Origin: an uncultured Planococcus sp.
GTDB taxonomy: Bacteria > Bacillota > Bacilli > Bacillales_A > Planococcaceae
Assembly: GCA_947502505.1 (NCBI GenBank)
Contig: CANNAE010000001.1
Coordinates: forward strand, 301,265 to 365,264
Length of the DNA: 64,000 bases
Direction of reading: 5' to 3'
Shown here piece after piece: positions 15,815 to 24,706 of this stretch. The translations under genes were made by a program, and so were the position numbers. Numbering within the stretch: position 1 is the first letter of the stretch; each line of letters begins with the position of its first letter. The notes below the pieces were generated by a model that was given only the letters and a program-made list of their open reading frames with translations, was not told the origin of the DNA and searched no databases.

Positions 15815-16603
15815 ATGGAAAGTACATTCAATATGAAAGAATTTTTCAAGAACCTGAAAAAACGCCTGCCGCTCATCATTGCGATGACGGTCGCTTTTGT
15901 CGCTATCGCGGCGGCAGTCAGCTATTTATGGATGAAGCCGGCCTATCAGGCGTCCACTCAGATCCTGGTCAATAAAGCTCCGGCAAATGCCCAGGAATTC
16001 AATATGCAGGATATCGATACGAACCTGCAATTGATCAGCACCTATAACGTAATCATCAAAAGCCCGGCAATTTTGACGGAAGTCATCAACGAACTTGGCT
16101 TGAACGAAACGGTGCAATCGCTGAACGAAAGAATCGAAGTGTCGAGCATCGAGGATTCGCAAGTCGTGACGCTAGAAGTCGAGGACGGATCGATGCAGCA
16201 GGCCGTGCTGATTGCCAATACGACCGCTAAAGTATTCGAGCAGGAAATACGCAACTTAATGCGTGTCGATAATGTCAGCATCCTGGCGCCAGCGATGATG
16301 ACTGCAAATCCAGAACCAGTCAAGCCGGATCCCCTGTTCAATATGGCAGTCGGCGCAATCATCGGTTTCATGCTTGGGACGGGCCTTGCGATTGTCCTGG
16401 ACCAACTGAATACGACCGTACGCACGGAAGAAGATATCGATGAATTGCTTGGCCTGCAAGTACTTGGCGTAGTGAGCCCGGTTGGCGACTTGGGAAAAAC
16501 CGATAAATCATCGAAACACACTGACAGAATGGAGTTGGATGAGAATGTTGAATCAGACAGCGTCAAAACGGCCGCTCGCCCGAAAGTTGGTAGCACGTAT
16601 TAA
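15815..16603 (+). CDS. Wzz-type chain-length regulator / kinase modulator (YveK/CapA-like)
   Basis: 262 aa. ATG 15815 follows ATGAGGTGAAGAC. Two membrane helices (~20-40 and ~172-195) flank an extracytoplasmic coiled domain, with the Wzz motif AYQASTQILVNK after helix 1 and PEPVKPDPLFN before helix 2. The cytoplasmic tail carries the segment that activates the partner tyrosine kinase. It controls polymer length and export as an EpsA/YveK-type protein. The next gene starts inside its 3' end. Confidence 0.9.
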   Translation: MESTFNMKEFFKNLKKRLPLIIAMTVAFVAIAAAVSYLWMKPAYQASTQILVNKAPANAQEFNMQDIDTNLQLISTYNVIIKSPAILTEVINELGLNETVQSLNERIEVSSIEDSQVVTLEVEDGSMQQAVLIANTTAKVFEQEIRNLMRVDNVSILAPAMMTANPEPVKPDPLFNMAVGAIIGFMLGTGLAIVLDQLNTTVRTEEDIDELLGLQVLGVVSPVGDLGKTDKSSKHTDRMELDENVESDSVKTAARPKVGSTY

Positions 16604-17237
16604 ACCGAATTCGGTAATCAGCGAACAATACCGAACGATCCGCACGACTATCAATTTTTCCTTGCCAGGTAATGAAATGAAGACGCTTTTGTTCACTTCT
16701 GCTTCAAAAGAAGAAGGCAAGTCGACCACGTCAGCTAATATGGCAGTCGTCTTTGCGGAATCTGGCAAAAAAGTGCTGCTGGTCGATGCGGATATGCGCA
16801 AGCCGACTTTACACCATACCTTTCATTTGAATAACCATATCGGATTGTCGAATCTGCTGATCGGCAAGGGAGAGCTCGAGCAAAGTGTCCGCGACAGCGG
16901 CATCCCGGGCCTGGAATTGCTGACTTCCGGCCAGATTCCCCATAACCCGGCAGAACTGCTGGATTCACCGATGCTGGACCGGTTGGTCGCTGAGATGAAA
17001 GAGCGCTACGACTTGATCATCTTCGACTCGCCGCCGATCCTATCGGTGACGGATTCCAAAATCCTTGCGAATAAATGCGATGGCACCGTGCTTGTCGTCA
17101 ATACAGGAAAAACGGAAAAACAAAGCGCAATCAAGGCGCGCGACAGTTTAGCGACTTCTAAAGCCTATATCGTCGGAGTCGTGATGAATAACTACAAACT
17201 CGGCAAGGACCATTATTATAGCTATGAATACAACTAA
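16545..17237 (+). CDS. BY-kinase, capsular/EPS tyrosine kinase (YwqD/EpsB/CpsD-like)
   Basis: 230 aa from ATG 16545, with GGAG 10 nt upstream, inside the 3' end of the modulator gene. Motifs: RTIRTTINFS; Walker A SKEEGKST; Walker A' LLVDADMRKPT; Walker B DLIIFDSPP. The C-terminal tyrosine cluster (HYYSYEY) is the autophosphorylation site of bacterial tyrosine kinases. It should cycle phosphorylation with the upstream modulator to control polymer assembly. Confidence 0.92.
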   Translation: MLNQTASKRPLARKLVARIKPNSVISEQYRTIRTTINFSLPGNEMKTLLFTSASKEEGKSTTSANMAVVFAESGKKVLLVDADMRKPTLHHTFHLNNHIGLSNLLIGKGELEQSVRDSGIPGLELLTSGQIPHNPAELLDSPMLDRLVAEMKERYDLIIFDSPPILSVTDSKILANKCDGTVLVVNTGKTEKQSAIKARDSLATSKAYIVGVVMNNYKLGKDHYYSYEYN

Positions 17238-17273
17238 TAAGCGGTACTTGCGCGAGGTGAAGGAGCTGATGAC

Positions 17274-19133
17274 ATGACGATTACCAGACGCTATACTTCA
17301 TTGTTCTTGATCGACTCGCTGATCATCCTCTCAGCAACGTATCTTTGTTATTTATTTTTACTGCCTTTTGACAATATTATGTCGAACCGGCTGCTATTGC
17401 TCATGACGGTCACATTATTCATTGCCCATCACTCTTTTGCCTGGCATTACGGGCTTTACCGGAAAGTTTGGGCATACGCCTCGGTCCATGAGTTAAAGTC
17501 GATCGTCAAGGCGGTCACTTTAACCATGTTTGTGGCGACAGTGATGCAGTATATCCAGACAGGCGGAGTGTTTGTCCGGATTTTGGCACTGACTTGGATG
17601 TTCCTCATCTTGTTCCTGGGGGCTTCGCGCTTTTCATTCCGTTTGTTTCATGAACGCGAGCCGCGCAAAAGCGAAGGCCAATTAAGCCGTACGCTCGTTG
17701 TTGGGGCTGGGGAAGCGGGGCGCATGATCGTCCGGCAAATGAAGCAAAATCCGCAATGGGGCAGAAAACCGATTTTGTTTATCGATGATGACCGCACCAA
17801 ATGGGGACTGGAAATTTTTGGTTTAGGAGTAGCGGGGCCAATCTCTGAAATCCCGCGGCTGGCTGCCCATAACGAAATTGATCAAATCGTCATCGCCATT
17901 CCATCCCTGTCGAAAAGAGAAATGGCGGAAGTGACAAAACTATGCATCGATACGGGGCTTAAAGTTCAAACCATTCCACGAATTGAAGATTTGATGGTCG
18001 GCAAAGTCAAAGTCAGCGATATCCGCGATGTGAAAATCGAAGATCTTCTTGGCCGCGAAGAAGTCCGTTTGGATATGGAAGCCTTAACGGAAAAAATCGC
18101 AGGCAAGAGCATTATGGTCACTGGTGCCGGAGGATCGATCGGCTCGGAAATTTGCCGCCAGATCAGCGCCTTTAAACCCGCACGTCTCCTATTGCTCGGC
18201 CACGGCGAAAATTCAATTTACACAATCGACCGTGAGCTGCGCGCAAAAGTGCCGAAAGAAATCGACATCGTGCCGATTATTGCAGATATCCAGGACCGCG
18301 ACCGGATATTCGAGATGGTTGGGAAATTCAAACCGGATATCATCTATCATGCGGCAGCCCATAAACATGTGCCATTAATGGAAGCAAATCCGCTCGAAGC
18401 CGTGAAAAACAATATTTTTGGGACGAAAAATGTAGCGGAAGCGGCGGATCGCCACGGTGTCGGCAATTTTGTCATGATTTCCACTGACAAAGCCGTCAAC
18501 CCGCCGAATATCATGGGGGCCTCCAAACGCTTTGCGGAAATGGTCGTCCAAAATTTAGCGGTTTCTTCCAAGACGACATTCGCGGCAGTGCGATTTGGCA
18601 ATGTCCTTGGATCAAGGGGAAGCGTGGTGCCGCTATTCCGTGAACAAATCGCTAAAGGCGGGCCTGTAACCATCACAGATCCTAAAATGACGCGTTATTT
18701 CATGACGATTCCGGAAGCTTCGCGCTTGGTCATCCAAGCAGGCATGCTCGCAACGGGCGGGGAAGTGTTCGTGCTGGATATGGGAGAACCGGTGAAAATC
18801 GTCGACTTGGCCCGCAATATGATCCGATTGTCCGGTTTTGAAGAAGATGAAATCCAAATCAAGTACACCGGCATGCGGCCTGGAGAAAAACTATACGAAG
18901 AATTGCTGGATCCAAGTGAAATCCAGTCGGAGAAAGTATTTGCGAAAATCCATATCGGAAAAGCGACGCCGATCAGCCAAGTCGAAATCAGCCGGATCCT
19001 AAAAAAGCTTCCCGTTATGGAAGAACAGGAAATTCGCGATACTTTATTGAAGCTTGCGAATCGCCCAAAAGAAGACAAAGCAAAAGAAACGGCGTGGCAG
19101 GAACAATGGAAAATCGAAGGAGGATTGGCCTGA
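17274..19133 (+). CDS. Membrane UDP-sugar 4,6-dehydratase (FlaA1/CapD/EpsC family)
   Basis: 619 aa. ATG 17274. Four membrane helices (1-~110), a CoA-binding-like Rossmann domain (GAGEAGRMIVRQM, ~140), then the NAD-dependent SDR domain (TGAGGSIGSE at 283, AAAHKHVPLME). The catalytic region STDKAVNPPNIMGASKR shows the usual FlaA1-type Met in place of the SDR Tyr. The reaction is UDP-GlcNAc to a 4-keto-6-deoxy sugar. The DegT aminotransferase two genes downstream should act next, making an amino sugar of the bacillosamine type. Confidence 0.93.
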   Translation: MTITRRYTSLFLIDSLIILSATYLCYLFLLPFDNIMSNRLLLLMTVTLFIAHHSFAWHYGLYRKVWAYASVHELKSIVKAVTLTMFVATVMQYIQTGGVFVRILALTWMFLILFLGASRFSFRLFHEREPRKSEGQLSRTLVVGAGEAGRMIVRQMKQNPQWGRKPILFIDDDRTKWGLEIFGLGVAGPISEIPRLAAHNEIDQIVIAIPSLSKREMAEVTKLCIDTGLKVQTIPRIEDLMVGKVKVSDIRDVKIEDLLGREEVRLDMEALTEKIAGKSIMVTGAGGSIGSEICRQISAFKPARLLLLGHGENSIYTIDRELRAKVPKEIDIVPIIADIQDRDRIFEMVGKFKPDIIYHAAAHKHVPLMEANPLEAVKNNIFGTKNVAEAADRHGVGNFVMISTDKAVNPPNIMGASKRFAEMVVQNLAVSSKTTFAAVRFGNVLGSRGSVVPLFREQIAKGGPVTITDPKMTRYFMTIPEASRLVIQAGMLATGGEVFVLDMGEPVKIVDLARNMIRLSGFEEDEIQIKYTGMRPGEKLYEELLDPSEIQSEKVFAKIHIGKATPISQVEISRILKKLPVMEEQEIRDTLLKLANRPKEDKAKETAWQEQWKIEGGLA

Positions 19134-19170
19134 TTACAGTATCTGCCTATAAGCGCAGGGGGGATGCAAT

Positions 19171-20550
19171 GTGAAACTGCTATCAACGGAACTGTATGGG
19201 AATTCTCCCATCTACCTCCAAAATCTATTGCTCAGTTTCCGGGAATATGCCCACTCACGAAAACGCTACGGCATGGGCTATTACCGCTATCTTCACCAAC
19301 TCTCCATTATGGATGAAACTGACCGCCTCACAGAGCAAAGGCATCAGGATCTCGAACTTCGCTCAATGCTCCGCCATGCAGCAGAGCATAGCCCGTTCTA
19401 TCAAGAACTTTATGGAAATGACTTGGTGGATATCCGGTGTGCGCGTGATTTGCAGCAGCTGCCGGTTATTGAAGAAAAGCTGTTCAATGAACGGATCGAT
19501 GACATCCGTGCACGAAGAAAAAGGGGACAAGCTGAAACTTCAGAACCTGGCCAGTTGCCCCATTTATGGCTGAGCAATTTGGATCTGCAAAAACAAACGG
19601 CGACTGAAGATTATTTCAAGAAATTGCATGGCGCCATCAACCTGGACATGAAACGAGCGACATTTGACCATGGGGATTTTGTTCCGGCCGGCCAGAAACA
19701 TGGGGCGTTTTGGCGTGATATTTATTACCTCAACCAACGGCTGTATTCGGCCGAGCATTGCACAGAGCAATTTTTATCGGGAATCATAAGTAATTTGAAT
19801 GATTTTCGCCCCGACTTCATCGATGGGCTGCCGCAAGCGATACTTGCGCTTGCGCGTTTCATCAACGAACAAAGGATCTTATTGAATTTTCAGGTCATTT
19901 CCATCTTTGTGGAAACGGATTTTTTTGCAGACAACGAGCGCATGGAAATTGAAAGCGCATTTGGCTGTTCCGCGCGCCAATGGAGCATGAAAACGGAACG
20001 TTCGCCGTTTCTTTCTGAATGCCCAGCAGGGAATCTGCATTTCAATATGCGGACGGGCGTGATGGAGTTTACCGAAAAAGGCGAGATTGTGCTGACCCGT
20101 TTCCACACAAAAGGAACACCATTAATTCGCTTGAAGATTGACGAACAGTGGATCCCGGTGGAGCGCCCATGCCCATGCGGCAGCGTCCATCCGGTTGTCC
20201 GCAAGCCTCAAAAGCCGACAACTGCTTTTTTGCAATCCAGAAGCAGGGGCAGGGTGACCAGTTTATATTTGGCGACCATTCAAGAGAAGTTTCAACAAAC
20301 AGTGCCTTCGATGCAATTTGTCCAAAACTCTATCGAAGCAATCGAGGTGTGGATCAGCGGGATTGCCGTTGTCCCTGCACAACTTGAACGGGATATTATC
20401 CAGGAAATGGCCAGCATTTTTGGTGAGGATATGCGTTTTACTGTTAAAGGACGTTCAAATGATTTTTCAAAAGAGACGGGGCCAGCAGGTCTGATCATTA
20501 ATAATTTGCAATTTCCGAGAACTTGCCAAAGCGATTCCGGCATGGGCTGA
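19171..20550 (+). CDS. CapK/PaaK-like protein with degenerate adenylate-forming motifs
   Basis: 459 aa from GTG 19171, preceded by AGGGGGGAT. Overall it matches CapK (phenylacetate-CoA ligase-like) proteins of capsule loci: YRYLHQLSIMDE and LRHAAEHSPFYQELYG at the start, LPVIEEKLFNE, then GEIVLTRFHTKGTPLIRLKID and a PCPCG motif. The usual P-loop TSGSTG is absent where it should stand (after residue 115), and the later RYRxGD is LKIDEQ. It may therefore not adenylate a substrate. The role within EPS synthesis is unknown. Confidence 0.7.
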   Translation: MKLLSTELYGNSPIYLQNLLLSFREYAHSRKRYGMGYYRYLHQLSIMDETDRLTEQRHQDLELRSMLRHAAEHSPFYQELYGNDLVDIRCARDLQQLPVIEEKLFNERIDDIRARRKRGQAETSEPGQLPHLWLSNLDLQKQTATEDYFKKLHGAINLDMKRATFDHGDFVPAGQKHGAFWRDIYYLNQRLYSAEHCTEQFLSGIISNLNDFRPDFIDGLPQAILALARFINEQRILLNFQVISIFVETDFFADNERMEIESAFGCSARQWSMKTERSPFLSECPAGNLHFNMRTGVMEFTEKGEIVLTRFHTKGTPLIRLKIDEQWIPVERPCPCGSVHPVVRKPQKPTTAFLQSRSRGRVTSLYLATIQEKFQQTVPSMQFVQNSIEAIEVWISGIAVVPAQLERDIIQEMASIFGEDMRFTVKGRSNDFSKETGPAGLIINNLQFPRTCQSDSGMG

Positions 20551-20583
20551 ACATGCCGATGAATGAAGAGGAGGCTGTTGTAC

Positions 20584-21792
20584 ATGAACATTCGACAGAA
20601 TGCAGGAGCATCGGTAGTGCCGTTTCCGGTTCCGGTAAAAGAAACAGGCAATAATAGGATTTTTCTTTCTGCCCCGCATATGACTGGCAATGAGCAGAAT
20701 TATATCAGCGAGGCGTTCGAGTCCAATTGGATTGCGCCGATGGGGGCAAATGTCAACCAGTTCGAAGCCGAAATGGCGGCGTATGCCACGACCCAGGCGG
20801 CGGCCGCTCTGTCTTCGGGCACTGCGGCAATTCATTTGGCGCTGCAATTATTGGGTGTCGGCAAAGGGGACCGTGTGTTTTGCTCCAGCTTGACGTTCGT
20901 GGCAAGTGCCAATCCGATTCTTTATGCAGGGGCGGAGCCTGTCTTCATTGATTCGGAAGAAGAAACCTGGAATATGTCTCCATGGGCGCTGCAAAAAGCA
21001 TTCGCGGCTGCCGAACAAGAGGGCAAACTTCCAAAAGCGGTGATCATTGTACATATTTATGGACAAAGCGCCCGCATGGACGAGCTGCTTGCCCTTTGCA
21101 ATCATTATGGAGTGCCGGTAGTCGAGGATGCAGCGGAATCACTTGGGTCGACCTATAAAGGAAAGAAAACCGGGAGTCTCGGGACATACGGCATTTATTC
21201 ATTTAATGGCAATAAAATCATCACGACTTCCGGGGGCGGCATGCTGATGTCAAATGACCGCAAAGCTGTGGCGCAAGCAAGATTCCTCGCTTCCCAGGCG
21301 AAAGACGAGGCGCCGTTCTATGAACATAGCCGTGTCGGCTATAATTATCGGATGAGCAATGTACTGGCAGGAATCGGGCGTGCGCAGCTAGAAGCGATCG
21401 AGTTGCGCGTGTCGGCCCGCCGAGCTGTATACGGGCGTTATTTTTCAGCTCTCGGTAAACACGAAGCGGTGAAATTCCAGCCCGAACTTGAAGGCACCCG
21501 CTCGAATCGCTGGCTGACGGCGCTGCTGCTCGATCCGGCGAAGACCGACCGCTCGCCTGATGATATCCGCGAATGGCTAGAGTCCGAAAATATCGAAACG
21601 CGCCGTGTCTGGAAACCGCTTCATCTGCAGCCTTTGTTTGCTGGATGCAAATTCTATTCGCATAATCCTCACGGCAAGACTGCAGTCAGCGAAAAATTGT
21701 TTGCGGAAGGGCTTTGTTTGCCTTCAGGATCTGACTTGCAACCCGAACAACAACACCGCATCATCAAACTGCTCGAAGAAATCTTGGACTAA
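20584..21792 (+). CDS. DegT/DnrJ/EryC1-family PLP sugar aminotransferase (EpsN/PglE-like)
   Basis: 402 aa. ATG 20584 is preferred, since AGAGGAGG lies 8 nt upstream; the ATG at 20563 has none. Family landmarks: NWIAPMGANVNQFE, SSGTAAIHLAL, VEDAAESLGSTYKGKKTG, and GIYSFNGNKIITTSGGGML with the PLP lysine in GNK. It aminates the 4-keto sugar made by the FlaA1-type dehydratase. No sugar acetyltransferase or phosphoglycosyl transferase follows, unlike B. subtilis epsLMN. Confidence 0.93.
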   Translation: MNIRQNAGASVVPFPVPVKETGNNRIFLSAPHMTGNEQNYISEAFESNWIAPMGANVNQFEAEMAAYATTQAAAALSSGTAAIHLALQLLGVGKGDRVFCSSLTFVASANPILYAGAEPVFIDSEEETWNMSPWALQKAFAAAEQEGKLPKAVIIVHIYGQSARMDELLALCNHYGVPVVEDAAESLGSTYKGKKTGSLGTYGIYSFNGNKIITTSGGGMLMSNDRKAVAQARFLASQAKDEAPFYEHSRVGYNYRMSNVLAGIGRAQLEAIELRVSARRAVYGRYFSALGKHEAVKFQPELEGTRSNRWLTALLLDPAKTDRSPDDIREWLESENIETRRVWKPLHLQPLFAGCKFYSHNPHGKTAVSEKLFAEGLCLPSGSDLQPEQQHRIIKLLEEILD

Positions 21793-21869
21793 ACGGCCCT
21801 TAGACGGAGCTGCATTTTGGTGGTACGATTAGTACAAATCAAAAGGCGGTTCGCAAGGGGCAGATAAAT

Positions 21870-23012
21870 GTGAGTGAAAACACGAAAAATCGGCGAAGGG
21901 CCAGGCTGCTACCAGGCCTGGCCCTTTGTTTGTTAGTGATATGGGCAGGGATTTACGGGGCTGATCTGATCGGCACTGCACTTGAGGCGACTGGGCTATT
22001 GCTGGAAGGCGGAAAAAGCCCGGTATCGGGAATTTTTGTAGCGATCTTGCTCGGAATCATCATCCGCAACACGGTCGGCTTGCCGGAATTGTTTGTAAGC
22101 GGTGTCGGGTTTGCGGTTAAATATGCCTTGCGTTTAGGCATTATCCTGCTTGGCTTGCGCTTAAGCTTGACGGAAGCCTTGACGCTCGGGGCTTGGGGCT
22201 TGCCGCTGATCGTAGCTTGTATTTCTGCAGGCATCGGCGTCACCTTATTCTTCACGAAAATCCTTGGCCAGTCCAACCGGCTTGGTGCGCTGATCGCCAA
22301 TGGCACGGGCATATGCGGCGTGACGGCAATCATGGCGACGGCTCCGGTGATTCGGGCAAAGGAAAATGAAATTTCCTACGCCGTCGCCAATATTACGGTA
22401 TTCGGCTTAGTGGGCATGTTGTTCTACCCATATCTTGCCCATTTCTTTTTTGCAGACGAACCGATCAAAGCGGGGTTGTTTCTCGGTACGGCTATCCATG
22501 ACACAGCGCAAGTGACCGGCGCTGCCTTGATGTACGAGCAGATGTATGGCTCAACCCTGGCGCTGGACGTCGCGACGATTACAAAATTGACGCGTAATTT
22601 ATTCATTATCGTGGTAATCCCGCTCATTGCATATTTATTTTTCCGAAATGAAGGGCAAGAAGGCGGCCGCATCCCGAAATGGTATAAATTATTTCCATTC
22701 TTTATCCTTGGCTTTTTATTGCTGTCGCTGCTCCGCACAATCGGTGATGCTACCCTTGCTTCAAGCGGGCAGGCCTTTGGCGTTTTGGGCGCGGCCGGCT
22801 GGGAAGAGTTCTATGGCTTTTGGAGTTCATTCGGCTCGACCTATATGCTAGGGCTTGCCATGGCTGGTGTCGGCTTGTCGACCAATTTGAAAATATTCCG
22901 CGGTATGGGATTAAAGCCGTTTTACATCGGCTTGATTGCTGCCATCTCTGTCGGGGTGGTCAGTTTATTGCTCATTTCGCTGTTTGGCGATTTGGTGCAG
23001 ATGGCGTATTGA
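21870..23012 (+). CDS. YeiH/UPF0324-family inner membrane transporter
   Basis: 380 aa from GTG 21870, after AAGGGGCAG. About ten membrane helices, with family motifs ALRLGIILLGLRLSL, GNGTGICG-like NGTGICGVTAIMA, and AIHDTAQVTGAA. YeiH proteins are predicted anion/sulfonate exporters, without firm substrate proof. Its own terminator follows. Confidence 0.88.
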   Translation: MSENTKNRRRARLLPGLALCLLVIWAGIYGADLIGTALEATGLLLEGGKSPVSGIFVAILLGIIIRNTVGLPELFVSGVGFAVKYALRLGIILLGLRLSLTEALTLGAWGLPLIVACISAGIGVTLFFTKILGQSNRLGALIANGTGICGVTAIMATAPVIRAKENEISYAVANITVFGLVGMLFYPYLAHFFFADEPIKAGLFLGTAIHDTAQVTGAALMYEQMYGSTLALDVATITKLTRNLFIIVVIPLIAYLFFRNEGQEGGRIPKWYKLFPFFILGFLLLSLLRTIGDATLASSGQAFGVLGAAGWEEFYGFWSSFGSTYMLGLAMAGVGLSTNLKIFRGMGLKPFYIGLIAAISVGVVSLLLISLFGDLVQMAY

Positions 23013-23016
23013 TTGG

Positions 23017-23058
23017 AATCACCTATGTGCCTTCAAAAGGCGTGCAGGTGATTTTTTT
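23017..23058 (+). terminator. Terminator of the YeiH gene
   Basis: Outer stem AATCACCT / AGGTGATT, inner GCCTT / AAGGC, followed by seven T. Confidence 0.85.
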
Positions 23059-23143
23059 ATGGACTCGGATCTAGGCTGAATCTGTTTCCGCCAAGCTTCC
23101 TGAGGGTATGGACAAGTAATAGTGTTAAAAGGAGGAGAAGAGA

Positions 23144-23473
23144 ATGAACATAGAAGCTGAACGCGATCTTCTGAAAGACGAATATGGCAATTATTATGTT
23201 GTTTCCTATGCGACGAAAGATTCCTTGACTGTGGTGAATGCGGCGCTTTATCATGCTTTCAATCAAGAGCTGACAGACGATTTTGTGGCAGAAGTGAAGC
23301 GTAAATATCCAAAAGGCGTAGCTGTCGGCGTATATTTTGCGGATCTTGTGCATGAACAGATCGAAAAACTCGAAGACCCGGAATTTCGAGGGCATATTTA
23401 TGATTTGAACGAAGTGCGAAAAGAATACGACATCCATCTGAAGCCGATCTACCATGATTCACTCCATCTATAA
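23144..23473 (+). CDS. Conserved-looking hypothetical protein, 109 aa
   Basis: ATG 23144 with AAGGAGGAG about 7 nt upstream. Soluble, acidic, no cysteine, no signal peptide. The protein has alternating predicted strand and helix (NYYVVSYATKDSLTVVNAAL, then a helix DDFVAEVKRKY, then GVAVGVYFADLVHEQIEKL). I do not recognise the family. It lies alone between the YeiH terminator and a lipoprotein gene. Confidence 0.7.
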   Translation: MNIEAERDLLKDEYGNYYVVSYATKDSLTVVNAALYHAFNQELTDDFVAEVKRKYPKGVAVGVYFADLVHEQIEKLEDPEFRGHIYDLNEVRKEYDIHLKPIYHDSLHL

Positions 23474-23572
23474 TCAGGTGGATAAACCAAGGGTATTTGG
23501 GTGTTTTCTGCTCGTTTATAACTGAATATTCAGTTTAATTTAACGGCTGATTTTTAAAAAGGAGGAGAGTTG

Positions 23573-24298
23573 ATGAAATATGGCTTTGGTTTAGGAGGGG
23601 TGGTACTTGTACTTACAGTGGCTGGCTGCGGAACGCAGGATACGGTGATAGAGGAGCCTAGTGAAGATACGGCGCAGGAAGATGCTGTTCAGGAAGAAGA
23701 GTCATCGGAAGAAACGCCAGCGGAAAGCACCAGCGGAGACAGCCATGACAGCGAAGAGGCTACTGTCGATCCGTATGATTATTTCCTTGAAGATGGGTCT
23801 ACTGCAAGGTTCGAAGGTTACGGCAACGAATTTGCCGAGTTTACGTTGAGAACCGATTATATGGAGGCAAATCATGTCGCGACTTACGAAGAAAATGGCG
23901 GCACCGTGGTGTTGAGAGTCTATCGTTTGCATGATGACCGTATTGAACTCGTCAAACAAGAAGGCGAATTTTATGATGAGTACACAGCGAGCTTTGAGGA
24001 ATTGGAAGCTTTGGACGTGATTTCGACCTATCTGGAATTCCCGATCGAAGAAGGACAGGAAATCGGTGATGCGACTGTTGTCGAAACCGGAACTAGCTTA
24101 GAGACGCCATACCAAAATTTCGATGGCGTATTCATGCTTGAATCGTTTGAGGGAGAAGACGGCGCGGTCAACCGGAACTATTTTGTCGAAGGCTACGGTG
24201 AAGTGAAACGTGAATTCCGTGGAAATGTCGACGATCCAGATGAGATGGCGGTCACGTCTACACTCGCCTCCATCGAACTTGGCGAACCCATAAAGTGA
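23573..24298 (+). CDS. Uncharacterised lipoprotein with acidic linker
   Basis: 241 aa. ATG 23573, GGAGGAG 5 nt upstream; the TTG at 23570 is too close. Lipoprotein signal with lipobox TVAGC (Cys ~19). Residues ~25-62 are a Glu/Ser/Thr-rich low-complexity linker, typical of lipoproteins that reach through the wall. A beta-rich domain follows (~65-241: DGSTARFEGYGNEFAEFTLRT). The function is unknown. Confidence 0.8.
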   Translation: MKYGFGLGGVVLVLTVAGCGTQDTVIEEPSEDTAQEDAVQEEESSEETPAESTSGDSHDSEEATVDPYDYFLEDGSTARFEGYGNEFAEFTLRTDYMEANHVATYEENGGTVVLRVYRLHDDRIELVKQEGEFYDEYTASFEELEALDVISTYLEFPIEEGQEIGDATVVETGTSLETPYQNFDGVFMLESFEGEDGAVNRNYFVEGYGEVKREFRGNVDDPDEMAVTSTLASIELGEPIK

Positions 24299-24313
24299 AC
24301 GGATGGATTTATT

Positions 24314-24591
24314 GAAAAAGGGCTGTCCCAAAAGGTCACGAAATGAGACTTTTAGGGGCAGTCCCTTTTCGTCTCTTAAAGAAAGGGCTGATGTCCATTT
24401 CGACGGACGCTTTCCGCGGGCACGGCCTTAGCCGCTTCCCTCGCTTAGTTCAGTCACTGCTCCCGCTAGAGTCGCCGTCTCCATTCCCGTCAGCCGGCTA
24501 CTTTCAAGGGACTCACCGATAAATGAAAAACAGACGGAGAAAAAGAATTTCTTTTTCTCTGTCTGTTTTATTTTAGGGACTAATGGGACTC
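24314..24591. repeat. Composite intergenic repeat, copy E1 (about 278 bp)
   Basis: It begins with GGGCTGTCCCA and pairs with GGGGCAGTCCC about 27 nt later. A GCTTTCCGCGGGC ... GAGTCGCCG core follows, then a 16-bp stem around ACAGACGGAGAAAAAG that ends in T-rich DNA. Copy E2 is at 55304-55597. E1 lacks about 18 bp of the E2 core, and its right terminal repeat has decayed (TGGGACTCC). The T-rich hairpin can terminate the lipoprotein transcript. Confidence 0.85.
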
Positions 24592-24706
24592 CACTCTTTC
24601 TCTATCAGCCTAAAGTCTGAAATTAGTCAGAATTATACGAAAAGTCTTTCAATTTAATAGATAGCGGATATAATAAACAATTATAATCAAAAGGGAGATG
24701 AGGCAA

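Noticed and set aside
16042..16596. 184-aa minus-strand frame inside the Wzz-like gene
   Set aside because: Ser/Thr-rich antisense shadow, with no ribosome site.
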